Of a stretch of DNA of 16,537 nucleotides, positions 1-6,819 are shown piece after piece. The notes beneath the pieces are model-generated. The model was not told the origin of the DNA. It did no database searches and saw only the letters and a program-made list of their open reading frames with translations. The DNA is from JBHIBD01 sp046758865 (GTDB lineage: Bacteria > Planctomycetota > Brocadiia > Brocadiales > Bathyanammoxibiaceae). Each line of letters starts with the position of its first letter. The stretch's first letter is position 1. The position numbers and the translations under genes are program-made. Where the stretch lies: the NCBI GenBank assembly GCA_046758865.1, contig JBHIBD010000048.1, positions 1-16,537 on the forward strand, in the 5' to 3' direction.

Positions 1-404
1 AGAAGGTCAAGTAGCCTTTCCTCGGCCCTTTTTTCTGCCACTGGGCGCATCTCTTTTATCTTTTCACTCCTTACCATATTGACAGATATCTCGACTAAAT
101 CCTTGACCATGGACTCGACATCCCTGCCCACATAGCCCACCTCTGTGTACTTTGAGGCCTCGACCTTCAGGAAGGGGGCTTTTACCAAGGCAGCCAGCCT
201 ACGGGCTATCTCTGTCTTTCCTACGCCTGTGGGCCCTATCATGATGATGTTTTTGGGTAAAACCTCTTCCCTCAACCCGGGCTCGAGCTGTAGCCTCCTC
301 CAGCGATTTCTTATGGCGATGGCCACTGCCCTCTTGGCGTCCCTTTGGCCTACTATGTATTTGTCCAGCTCAGTTACAATCTGGCGTGGAGTAAGCTCCT
401 GCAC
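1..404 (-). CDS. hslU: ATP-dependent protease ATPase subunit HslU (N-terminal part, runs off left edge)
   Basis: HslU is the AAA+ unfoldase ring that feeds proteins into the HslV peptidase in the cytoplasm. About 134 codons are visible and the frame stays open to the window edge, so the C-terminal part lies outside. The start is a GTG at 402-404 giving the family's typical opening, (M)QELTPRQIVTELDKYIVGQ. Then come the RRLQLE segment, the Walker A motif GPTGVGKT at about residues 57-64, and the KVEASKYTEVGYVGRD stretch with the GYVGRD pore-loop motif. The GTG overlaps the last base of the hslV stop codon (TAGTG), and GAGGAG lies about 8 bases upstream of it within the hslV 3' end, so translation is probably coupled to hslV. 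Identity is very secure; only the truncation limits the call. Confidence 0.96.
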   Translation of the reverse strand, partial: MQELTPRQIVTELDKYIVGQRDAKRAVAIAIRNRWRRLQLEPGLREEVLPKNIIMIGPTGVGKTEIARRLAALVKAPFLKVEASKYTEVGYVGRDVESMVKDLVEISVNMVRSEKIKEMRPVAEKRAEERLLDL

Positions 405-934
405 TATTTTATCTCCTCTATGGCGAGATTTTTATTGGTGAACACACATATATCCGCCGTTATTCCCAGGGCCTTTTCTACTATCTCCCTAGCGCTCATG
501 TCCGTGCTATTCAGAAGTGCCCTGGCGGCAGCCGTCGCATAGGGTCCGCCGGACCCCACACCTATTATACCATCACTAGGCTCTATTATATCACCGCTAC
601 CGGATATAAGGAGAGATGTATTTTTGTCCACCACTACCAGGAGTGACTCGAGCCTTCTCAGTACCCTATCGGTCCTCCAGTCCTTGGCCAGTTCGTGGGC
701 ACTCTTTACGACGTTACCCTGAAACTCCTCGAGCTTTGACTCAAATCGCTCCATCAGTGCGAAGGCATCTGCGGTGGCACCTGCAAAGCCCACAATGACC
801 TTGCTGTGGTAGAGTCGGCGAATCTTTTTGGCATCCTGCTTAAGTATGGTGTTGGCCAGAGACACCTGGCCGTCGCCGCCGATGGCCACGGCACCGCTAC
901 GCCTTACGGATAATATGGTTGTTGAGTGTAACAT
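404..934 (-). CDS. hslV: ATP-dependent protease peptidase subunit HslV
   Basis: HslV is the threonine peptidase of the HslVU (ClpYQ) complex, related to proteasome beta subunits. The 176-residue length is normal. The protein starts MLHS-TTILSVRR; family knowledge says the short propeptide is removed so that Thr5 becomes the N-terminal nucleophile. Other family landmarks are GGDGQ (19-23), the catalytic-type lysine K37 (K33 when Thr5 is numbered 1), GFAGATADAFAL (49-60), ELAKDWRTDR (81-90), GSGGPYA (127-133) and ADICVFTN (160-167). The ATG has no convincing Shine-Dalgarno site directly upstream, although in-frame stop codons just before it rule out a longer N-terminus. It is followed by hslU with a 1-base overlap, the usual hslVU arrangement. 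A good promoter lies about 90 bases upstream. Confidence 0.97.
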   Translation of the reverse strand: MLHSTTILSVRRSGAVAIGGDGQVSLANTILKQDAKKIRRLYHSKVIVGFAGATADAFALMERFESKLEEFQGNVVKSAHELAKDWRTDRVLRRLESLLVVVDKNTSLLISGSGDIIEPSDGIIGVGSGGPYATAAARALLNSTDMSAREIVEKALGITADICVFTNKNLAIEEIK

Positions 935-1025
935 GGTGTTTTATGTACTTTATCCCCGTCAAGAGCCTCCTGGCGTCGCAGACTCCACAAGAAAGGTTGT
1001 TATCAACACTAGCTTCCTCTAGATA

Positions 1026-1054
1026 CTTATACCGCTCTAAACGCACGATTTCAA
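1026..1054 (-). promoter_or_regulatory. Predicted sigma70-type promoter for hslVU
   Basis: On the minus strand there is TTGAAA (1049-1054), a 17-base spacer and TATAAG (1026-1031), each five of six to the sigma70 consensus. A transcript would start near 1019 and carry a leader of about 85 bases before the hslV ATG. The leader has a GGAGG-containing stretch that lies too far upstream to serve the hslV start. Confidence 0.55.
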
Positions 1055-1124
1055 ATCCAAAACAGGTGTTAAAACAAAATAGGTCTAGAGTAGCTCTGGC
1101 TGATTCTTTAGGAATAAACAACTT

Positions 1125-1538
1125 CTACCCGCCAATGGCCTTTATAATTACCCTCTTCCTCCTGCGGCCGTCGAATTCCCCATAGTAAATCTGTTGCCAG
1201 GGGCCGAGGTCGAGCTTGCCCTTGGTAATGGGCACGATGACCTCGTGATGCATTAACAGGCTCTTGAGGTGGGCATCGCCGTTGTCCTCACCCGTCCTGT
1301 GGTGCCTGTAGTTCTTGCCATACGGTGCCAGCCTCTCTAGCCACTCATCTATGTCCTGTATCAGGCCCTCTTCTGCATCATTTACATACACAGAGGCGGT
1401 TATGTGCATTGCCGACACTAGCACAAAACCTTCCTTGATGCCGCTTTCTCTAACGGCTTCAGACACCTTGTCCGTTACATTAATGTACTGCCTCCTTGTA
1501 TCTGCGTTGAACCACAGGTACTCTGTGTGTGACTTCAT
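1125..1538 (-). CDS. YjbQ/UPF0047 family protein (secondary thiamine-phosphate synthase family)
   Basis: This 137-residue protein matches the compact YjbQ/UPF0047 family in length and motifs. Visible family signatures are SAMHITASVYVND (42-54), NYRHHRTGEDNGDAHLKS (76-93), HHEVIVPITKGKLDLG (97-112) and PWQQIYYGEFDGRRRKR (113-129), ending in IIKAIGG. The clustered His, Asp and Glu residues fit the family's conserved putative active site. E. coli YjbQ has been reported to show weak thiamine-phosphate synthase activity, but the physiological role of most members is unclear, so the enzyme name is a family label only. The ATG at 1538 is preceded by GGAGG seven bases upstream. It is followed by hslVU on the same strand, but the good promoter between them suggests hslVU has its own transcription. 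It is divergent from the solute operon. Confidence 0.93.
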   Translation of the reverse strand: MKSHTEYLWFNADTRRQYINVTDKVSEAVRESGIKEGFVLVSAMHITASVYVNDAEEGLIQDIDEWLERLAPYGKNYRHHRTGEDNGDAHLKSLLMHHEVIVPITKGKLDLGPWQQIYYGEFDGRRRKRVIIKAIGG

Positions 1539-1582
1539 CCTAAGACCTCCCCAAAAAAAGTAGTGGCAAATCTATTTGACCA

Positions 1583-1611
1583 TGTATACTATGCTTACGA
1601 GGAGGGAGCAA
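1583..1611 (-). promoter_or_regulatory. Possible weak promoter for the YjbQ-family gene
   Basis: On the minus strand TTGCTC (1606-1611) and TATACA (1583-1588) are separated by 17 bases and lie about 45-70 bases before the ATG at 1538. The -10 box lacks the highly conserved final T, so this is only a candidate. Confidence 0.25.
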
Positions 1612-1625
1612 AACCCCCTTTTACA

Positions 1626-1653
1626 TTGACCCTCTAATTAAAGGGCCTATAAT
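1626..1653 (+). promoter_or_regulatory. Near-consensus sigma70-type promoter of the solute/transport operon
   Basis: TTGACC (1626-1631), a 16-base spacer and a perfect TATAAT (1648-1653) lie immediately upstream of the phosphatase gene. Transcription would begin near 1660, leaving a leader of about 23 bases. This is the strongest promoter visible for the plus-strand block that runs to at least 15568. Confidence 0.7.
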
Positions 1654-1682
1654 ATCGACGAATTTATTCTAAACGTGATAGA

Positions 1683-2495
1683 ATGCGCAGGCAACAGCGT
1701 TATATTATTTTTTCAGACCTGGACGGCACATTACTGAGCCATGACAGCTACTCCTGGGAAGAGGCGACGCCTGCCCTGGAGGTTATTAGGAAAAGGGACA
1801 TTCCCCTTATCCTTTGCTCAAGTAAGACAAAATCCGAGATAGAACTTTATCGTCGTGGACTTGGGAACGAACATCCCTTTATATCGGAAAATGGAGGTGG
1901 TATATTTGTACCCATCGGTTACAAGGGTTTTCAGCTACAATACGATGTGATTCAGGAAGGCTATTGGGTTATTTGTCCGAGTGTAGGCTACCCGTCCCTA
2001 GTAAAGGCGCTCGGAGAGATAAGGGAGAGGAGCGGCCTGAAGATTAGAGGGTTTTCGGATATGAGTGATGAGGAAGTGGCAATGGTTAGCGGTCTTGGGC
2101 TTGAGGAGGCTAGGCTTGCCAGAAAACGACAGTTTAGTGAGCCCTTTCTTGTGGAGGGAGAGGCAGACGGGTTAAGGGAGGCGATAAAGACCATTGGGTT
2201 TGAGTGCACCGAAGGCAGGAGGTTCTTCCACCTAATGGGCAATATAGATAAGGGAAAAGCTACAAGAAAACTAGCAGAAATATACAAGCAGAACTGTCCT
2301 GGTGTTGCTACGGTTACCGTCGGTATAGGTGATAGTCTGAATGACCTACCCATGCTGGAGGCGGTGGACATAGCCATCCTTGTTAAAGGGCCTGACGGGA
2401 AGCACGACCAACGGGTGTTTGTCAAGGACCTCATTCGTACAGAGGCAATCGGGCCGAAGGGATGGAACAACGCAGTACTCAGACTCACTACCTAG
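1683..2495 (+). CDS. HAD-IIB phosphatase, mannosyl-/glucosyl-3-phosphoglycerate phosphatase type
   Basis: A 270-residue haloacid-dehalogenase-superfamily phosphatase. Motif I is SDLDGTLL (11-18, Asp12 and Asp14), motif II is LCSSKT (44-49), the motif III lysine is in GNIDKGKA (187-193, K190 or K192), and motif IV is GIGDSLNDLPML (214-225). The SENGGG segment (68-73) and overall length fit the mannosyl-3-phosphoglycerate phosphatase (MpgP) family. That family includes enzymes dephosphorylating glucosyl-3-phosphoglycerate. Because the next gene resembles GpgS and no mannosyl-3-phosphoglycerate synthase is present, the likely substrate here is glucosyl-3-phosphoglycerate or its further-glycosylated form; this is inference. 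The ATG at 1683 is 30 bases after the TATAAT box and has only a poor ribosome site. It is the first gene of the plus-strand operon. Confidence 0.88.
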   Translation: MRRQQRYIIFSDLDGTLLSHDSYSWEEATPALEVIRKRDIPLILCSSKTKSEIELYRRGLGNEHPFISENGGGIFVPIGYKGFQLQYDVIQEGYWVICPSVGYPSLVKALGEIRERSGLKIRGFSDMSDEEVAMVSGLGLEEARLARKRQFSEPFLVEGEADGLREAIKTIGFECTEGRRFFHLMGNIDKGKATRKLAEIYKQNCPGVATVTVGIGDSLNDLPMLEAVDIAILVKGPDGKHDQRVFVKDLIRTEAIGPKGWNNAVLRLTT

Positions 2496-2526
2496 AAACC
2501 TCTAGTATCATCGGAGGATAGTAAAA

Positions 2527-3735
2527 ATGGGAGACTTTTATCAGTCGGGCGATATTACCACGCTCCATCGCATGGGCGATGGGCATTTGGATAGGTTGGA
2601 GACGGAGTTAGGGCATTACTCCAGGACCAGGCCAATTGCCCTTGTGCTTCCAACTATTTACGCAGAGCTAGAGGGAGAAGCCCTACCAAAAATTGTCAAA
2701 GAGATTGCAAAGGTTAAGTATATTAGCCAAGTAGTAGTCGCACTTGGGAGGTTCACCGATGAGCAGTACAAGCATGCCCGTGAGTTCTTCTCTGGCCTGC
2801 CCCAGGATGTAAAGCTCATATGGAACGACGGTGAGCGGATAAAGAAATTATATTATCTCTTGGACAGTGAGGGCATTTCAGCTGGGTCAGACGGCAAGGG
2901 CAGGTCAGCGTGGATGGCCTATGGGTATATCCTGGCCAAGGAGAAATGCAAGGTCATTGTACTCCATGATTGTGACATCCTAAACTATAAGAGGGAGTTT
3001 CTTGCCAGACTGTGTTATCCAGTCGCTAACCCACACCTAGACTTCGAGTTTTGTAAGGGTTACTACCCGCGAGTAACAGACCGTATGTACGGACGGACTA
3101 CCAGACTCTTTGTCATGCCCCTTGTCAGGTCGTTAGTTCAACTCTTAGGGAAATTGGATTTTTTGGAGTATCTCGACAGTTTTCGCTACCCCCTGGCAGG
3201 GGAGTTTTCCATGATAGCCGACCTGGCCCGCATAAATCGGATACCAGGGGACTGGGGCCTGGAGATAGGCGTTCTAGCTGAAATATACAAGAACTGTTCC
3301 AAGAGACGCATCTGCCAGGTAGACCTGTGTGAGGCCTATGAGCACAAACATCAATCCCTATCTGCAGAGGACCCTAACACCGGGCTCCTGAAGATGGCCA
3401 TAGATATTTCCAAATGTCTTTTCAGGATATTGGCTAGCTCAGGGGTGGAATTCCCCGAAGGGTTCTTCAGGACACTCAAGGCCACCTATTTTGGGACGGC
3501 CCACAACTTCATTGACAAGTACAACCACGATGCAATCATAAATGGCCTCTTCTTTGACCGCCATCAAGAGGCAAAGGCAGTAGAGGCATTTACAAAGGGT
3601 CTGGGTATAGCTGGAGAGCGGTTCATGGAGGACCCCACCGCAACGCCACTCATACCCAACTGGAATAGGATTACTTCTGCAATACCCAACTTCTTTGACC
3701 TCCTCACAGAGGCAGTGGATGCGGACAACAAGTGA
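2527..3735 (+). CDS. gpgS: Glucosyl-3-phosphoglycerate synthase-like glycosyltransferase (GT81-like)
   Basis: A 402-residue GT-A fold transferase. Family knowledge: GpgS transfers glucose from an NDP-glucose donor to 3-phosphoglycerate, the first committed step to glucosylglycerate. Visible landmarks in order are the N-terminal DITTLHRM (9-16), a nucleotide-binding strand LVLPTIYAE (39-47), GKGRS (123-127), the metal-binding DxD as LHDCD (146-150), a KGYYPRVTDRMYGR segment (177-190), RYPLAGEF (220-227), GDWGLEIGVL (241-250) and EHKHQ (272-276). This order matches remembered GpgS sequences from mycobacteria (GKG, DSDL, SFYRRP, PLSGEY, YGVEIGLL, AHRN). The C-terminal 120 residues extend past the mycobacterial length, as in longer bacterial and archaeal members. 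A GGAGGA site precedes the ATG. It lies 31 bases after the phosphatase gene and overlaps the kinase gene, supporting a shared pathway. The sugar specificity is not proven by sequence. Confidence 0.85.
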   Translation: MGDFYQSGDITTLHRMGDGHLDRLETELGHYSRTRPIALVLPTIYAELEGEALPKIVKEIAKVKYISQVVVALGRFTDEQYKHAREFFSGLPQDVKLIWNDGERIKKLYYLLDSEGISAGSDGKGRSAWMAYGYILAKEKCKVIVLHDCDILNYKREFLARLCYPVANPHLDFEFCKGYYPRVTDRMYGRTTRLFVMPLVRSLVQLLGKLDFLEYLDSFRYPLAGEFSMIADLARINRIPGDWGLEIGVLAEIYKNCSKRRICQVDLCEAYEHKHQSLSAEDPNTGLLKMAIDISKCLFRILASSGVEFPEGFFRTLKATYFGTAHNFIDKYNHDAIINGLFFDRHQEAKAVEAFTKGLGIAGERFMEDPTATPLIPNWNRITSAIPNFFDLLTEAVDADNK

Positions 3736-5053
3736 GCCCAGGAAATGCGCAAAGGACATCTTTAATCATGCACTTAAGGCGGTAGACCCTTTTAAGCTTA
3801 TAAAAGAAAAAATAAAGCTAGAGGGGCAGACCCTCAAGGTGGCCGAAAGGAGATACAACCTTCGAGAGACAAGACATGTCTTTTTAATCGCTGTGGGTAA
3901 GGCCTCTGCATTAATGGCCAAGGCCCTTGAAGGTATCCTTGGAGACAGATTGAGCGGTGGCATCGTTATAGTAAAATATGGTCACGGATTGTCCTTAAAG
4001 AGGTCTAAGGTCATCGAGGCTGCCCACCCAGTCCCTGATAAGAAGGGTTTGGAGGCTGCAAGCTACGTGTTTAAACTTGCCTCAGGTGCAGGAAAGAGAG
4101 ACCTTGTCTTCTGCCTCCTCTCAGGTGGAGGCTCTGCCCTCCTCTGCAGACCCCCAGAAGGCATAATGCTTGGTGACATAAGGTCTCTTACAAAACAGCT
4201 TCTAGCATCGGGTGCTGATATAAAAGAGATAAATATCGTCAGGAAGCACCTGTCGTTGGTACACGGGGGAAGATTGGCCAAGGCCATATATCCTGCTTTT
4301 ACTGTAAACCTCATTCTCTCGGACGTGGTGGGCAATCAACTAAATATGGTAGCGTCAGGTCCTACCTTGCCGGACGAAAGCACCTTCGAGGATGCCATCA
4401 ACATCTTAAATAAATACAAACTAACAAATAAGGTGCCCAGAAGTATTCTAAGATACTTGAAAATGGGAATGATGGGGAAAGTAAGCGAGGGACCGAGAAA
4501 GAGTAACCCATGTTTTAAGCACTGCCAAACCGTGCTTCTGGGCAGTAATGCCCTGGCCCTTGAGGCAGCAGAGCGTCGGGCAAGGGCCCTGGGCTTTAAC
4601 GGCATTATCCTGAGCTCTTCCATCACCGGAGAGGCAAGGGAGGTGGCCAGGGTACTTGTCTCTATGGCAAAAGAGGTGTTAGAGAACGGACGTCCTGTGC
4701 CCAGGCCGGCCTGCCTTCTGGCAGGGGGAGAGACCACGGTCACGCTCAAGGGGAGAGGTATGGGTGGTAGGAACCAGGAATTTGCCCTTGCCGCAGCACT
4801 GGAGCTGGAGGGGTGCAGCAATATAGTAGTCCTAAGTGGTGGGACAGACGGCACCGACGGTCCTACTGATGTGGCCGGTGCCGTGATAGACACAAACACT
4901 TACCGTAGGGCAAAGAAAGGGCTTCGGTTGGACGCAGCAGACTATCTCCACAGAAACGATTCCTATCGGTTCTTCCAGAGAGCAGGTGGGCATATTGTTA
5001 CAGGCCCAACTCAGACCAATGTAATGGACATAATGATGGCCCTTGTTGGATAG
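3719..5053 (+). CDS. Glycerate 2-kinase (GckA/MOFRL family)
   Basis: ATP-dependent phosphorylation of D-glycerate, in this family usually giving 2-phosphoglycerate. With the chosen ATG the protein has 444 residues, the usual length. Landmarks are an N-terminal AVGKAS (58-63), the glycine-rich LLSGGGSALL (133-142), VRKHLSLVHGGRLA (174-187), LSDVVG (200-205), ASGPT (212-216), then a C-terminal MOFRL domain with GGETTVT (336-342), GRGMGGRNQE (345-354), GGTDGTDGPTDVAGA (374-388) and TGPTQTNVMD (428-437). A TTG at 3695 would lengthen the protein by eight residues, but the ATG at 3719 has AGAGG at suitable distance and was chosen. It overlaps the end of the GpgS-like gene by 17 bases, implying translational coupling. 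Its likely job here is salvage of glycerate released when the glycerate-based solute is hydrolysed; that is inference, as no hydrolase is in the window. Confidence 0.92.
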   Translation: MRTTSEPRKCAKDIFNHALKAVDPFKLIKEKIKLEGQTLKVAERRYNLRETRHVFLIAVGKASALMAKALEGILGDRLSGGIVIVKYGHGLSLKRSKVIEAAHPVPDKKGLEAASYVFKLASGAGKRDLVFCLLSGGGSALLCRPPEGIMLGDIRSLTKQLLASGADIKEINIVRKHLSLVHGGRLAKAIYPAFTVNLILSDVVGNQLNMVASGPTLPDESTFEDAINILNKYKLTNKVPRSILRYLKMGMMGKVSEGPRKSNPCFKHCQTVLLGSNALALEAAERRARALGFNGIILSSSITGEAREVARVLVSMAKEVLENGRPVPRPACLLAGGETTVTLKGRGMGGRNQEFALAAALELEGCSNIVVLSGGTDGTDGPTDVAGAVIDTNTYRRAKKGLRLDAADYLHRNDSYRFFQRAGGHIVTGPTQTNVMDIMMALVG

Positions 5054-5071
5054 CTAACAAAGGAGACGGCG

Positions 5072-6310
5072 GTGAAATTTAGTACGGCCCTGAGACGGTA
5101 CTCCCGCAGGAGGATAGAAAAGATAGATGATGTAGACCTTATAGTGGGTATCCCCTGTTACAATAATGACAGTACAATTGCCAACGTAGTAAAGACGGTT
5201 GGTCAGGGGCTTTCCATGTACTTCCCCAAGGCCAGGTCTCTTATTATGGTATGTGATGGGGGTTCCACCGATGACAGTCGTGAGGAGGCCACCGCCGTAC
5301 AGGTGGAACCGTATATCGAGAAACTGATAACGATATACAGGGGGATTCCTGGAAAGGGCTCTGCACTGAGGGCCATCTTTGAGGTGTCAGAGTACCTTAA
5401 CGCCAGGGTGTGCGCGGTGTGTGACTCAGACCTCAGGTCTATCTCCCCAGAGTGGATAAAGAATCTGATAGGTCCAATTGAACAAGAGGAGTATCAGGTC
5501 GTTGCTCCTCACTACAGGCGGTTTAAGTATGATGGCACTATCACGAATAATGTGGTGTACTGCCTTACCAGGGCCCTCTACGGCAGAAGGGTGAGGCAGC
5601 CCATAGGGGGCGATTTTGCATTCTCCCGAAAATTTATCAAGACCTGCATGCAGGAGGACGTCTGGGATACAGACATAGGGAGATTTGGAATTGATATATG
5701 GCTTACCACCACTGCCATCGTAAAGGATTTCAGGATGTGTCAGGCCCGTTTGGGTGCAAAAATACATGATGCAAAAGACCCCAGCGAAATGTTGGGGGCC
5801 ATGTTCCGCCAGGTGGTTTCCACACTCTTTATTCTTATGGAACAACACTACGACTTCTGGAAGAACATTAAAAAGAGCAAAGGCATTGACATCGTTGGCG
5901 AAGAGCCAAAGGTCGAGCCTGAGAGTTTTTCTATTGACCAGGAGGCGCTGGTAGAGAATTTCAAGACCGGGTTTAACAACTTTGGCCCTTTATGGAAATC
6001 TATCCTCACAAAAAAGAACTACAATGAGGTACGAAAGTTGACCAACCTTGGGCCGGAAAACTTCTTTATGGCTGAGGACCTATGGGTAAAGGTATTATAC
6101 GACTTCGCCTCCACGTTCCACCACTGGACAAAGGATAGATATAAACTGGTAATGATTATGACCCCTATATACTTTGCCCGCATTGCCCATTTCGTCAACT
6201 TTACAAAAGAAATGAGCGACGAAGATGCCGAGAAAGTAGTAGAGGAATCTGCCCGCAGGTTTGAGTTGGAGAAGGATTATTTAATAGACCGTTGGGAAAC
6301 AGAAGAATGA
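5072..6310 (+). CDS. GT-A family glycosyltransferase, probable second sugar-adding enzyme of the solute pathway
   Basis: A 412-residue glycosyltransferase. The N-terminal half shows a GT-A nucleotide-sugar fold: GIPCYNN (26-32), CDGGSTDDS (61-69), GKGSALR (94-100), a CDSDL metal site (117-121), QPIGGDFAFSR (176-186), DIGRFGIDIW (201-210) and a histidine in AKIHDAKD (229-236). The order GKG, DxD, P-x-G-G/E and G-x-(D/E)-I echoes GpgS and the mannosylglycerate synthase of Rhodothermus. The C-terminal half (about 250-412) is mainly helical with no recognised motif. The start is a GTG at 5072 preceded by AAAGGAGA. It lies 18 bases after the glycerate kinase. By position it could add a mannose or glucose to glucosyl-3-phosphoglycerate or glucosylglycerate, like MggA or MggS of Petrotoga. 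Donor and acceptor cannot be read from sequence. Confidence 0.8.
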   Translation: MKFSTALRRYSRRRIEKIDDVDLIVGIPCYNNDSTIANVVKTVGQGLSMYFPKARSLIMVCDGGSTDDSREEATAVQVEPYIEKLITIYRGIPGKGSALRAIFEVSEYLNARVCAVCDSDLRSISPEWIKNLIGPIEQEEYQVVAPHYRRFKYDGTITNNVVYCLTRALYGRRVRQPIGGDFAFSRKFIKTCMQEDVWDTDIGRFGIDIWLTTTAIVKDFRMCQARLGAKIHDAKDPSEMLGAMFRQVVSTLFILMEQHYDFWKNIKKSKGIDIVGEEPKVEPESFSIDQEALVENFKTGFNNFGPLWKSILTKKNYNEVRKLTNLGPENFFMAEDLWVKVLYDFASTFHHWTKDRYKLVMIMTPIYFARIAHFVNFTKEMSDEDAEKVVEESARRFELEKDYLIDRWETEE

Positions 6311-6426
6311 GACCTCTGTAAGACTTTGTATCCCTGTCTATTACATTTTAACTTTAGGGGTGCGATTTGTGCCAAAGGTTCATCTGGCTACGGCATGTCT
6401 GCAGATGTCTCAGAATAACATTTCAT

Positions 6427-6819
6427 ATGAGGATGTACACGGTATTACTTGTTGCCATACCTATTTTATTTCCTATTTCCTGTGCTGCTCCTGGGGATAT
6501 CGTCAGCCTGGAAAAACGGGTCAAGGACAACCCAGAGAGTTCACAGGCCCACCATGAACTGGCACTCGCATATCTCAAAAGGGGGATAGACTGGGAGGGA
6601 CCGCGTGATGTAGGCGTCCCTACTATCGTTAATAAAAGATGGGCCAAAAAGGCCCAAAAGGAACTCCAGGAGGCTGTGGAGCTAGACCCTAACTTTCCCG
6701 AACCCCACTACTGGCTCAAGATTATATACAACTCCCAGGGAAGATACAAAGAGGCGGATAAAGAGTCTCAAGCATATATCGAGTCAATGGCCCAGGGAAA
6801 AAGGCGGCCCAAGAGATGA
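6427..6819 (+). CDS. Small TPR protein, probable lipoprotein
   Basis: With the ATG at 6427 this is a 130-residue protein with a signal peptide ending in ILFPISC (Cys19 as a possible lipidation site; the -3 residue is Pro, which is unusual for a lipobox). The mature part carries two tetratricopeptide-like helical pairs: one around 28-52 (NPESSQAHHELALAYLKRG) and one around 73-120 (ELQEAVELDPNFPEPHYWLK and following). A middle segment, DWEGPRDVGVPTI, separates them. TPRs mediate protein-protein contacts, so a role as an accessory of the adjacent importer at the membrane is possible but unproven. The ATG lacks a ribosome site; an in-frame TTG at 6367 does have AGGGG upstream but would add 20 residues before the signal peptide. 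The end overlaps the binding-protein gene in an ATGA arrangement. Confidence 0.75.
   Translation: MRMYTVLLVAIPILFPISCAAPGDIVSLEKRVKDNPESSQAHHELALAYLKRGIDWEGPRDVGVPTIVNKRWAKKAQKELQEAVELDPNFPEPHYWLKIIYNSQGRYKEADKESQAYIESMAQGKRRPKR

Noticed and set aside
897..1121. Minus-strand open frame of 74 codons between the YjbQ-family gene and hslV
   Set aside because: It needs a TTG start with no ribosome site, overlaps the hslV coding start, contains the predicted hslV promoter boxes and resembles no family I know.
4336..4899. Minus-strand open frame of 187 codons inside the glycerate kinase gene
   Set aside because: It is antisense to conserved kinase motifs, has composition typical of an antisense shadow (rich in Ser, Pro, Ala, Leu) and no ribosome site or family likeness.
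6311..6426. Internal promoter or terminator between the second transferase and the TPR gene
   Set aside because: I found only weak partial boxes and no stable stem with a T-run in this 116-base gap.
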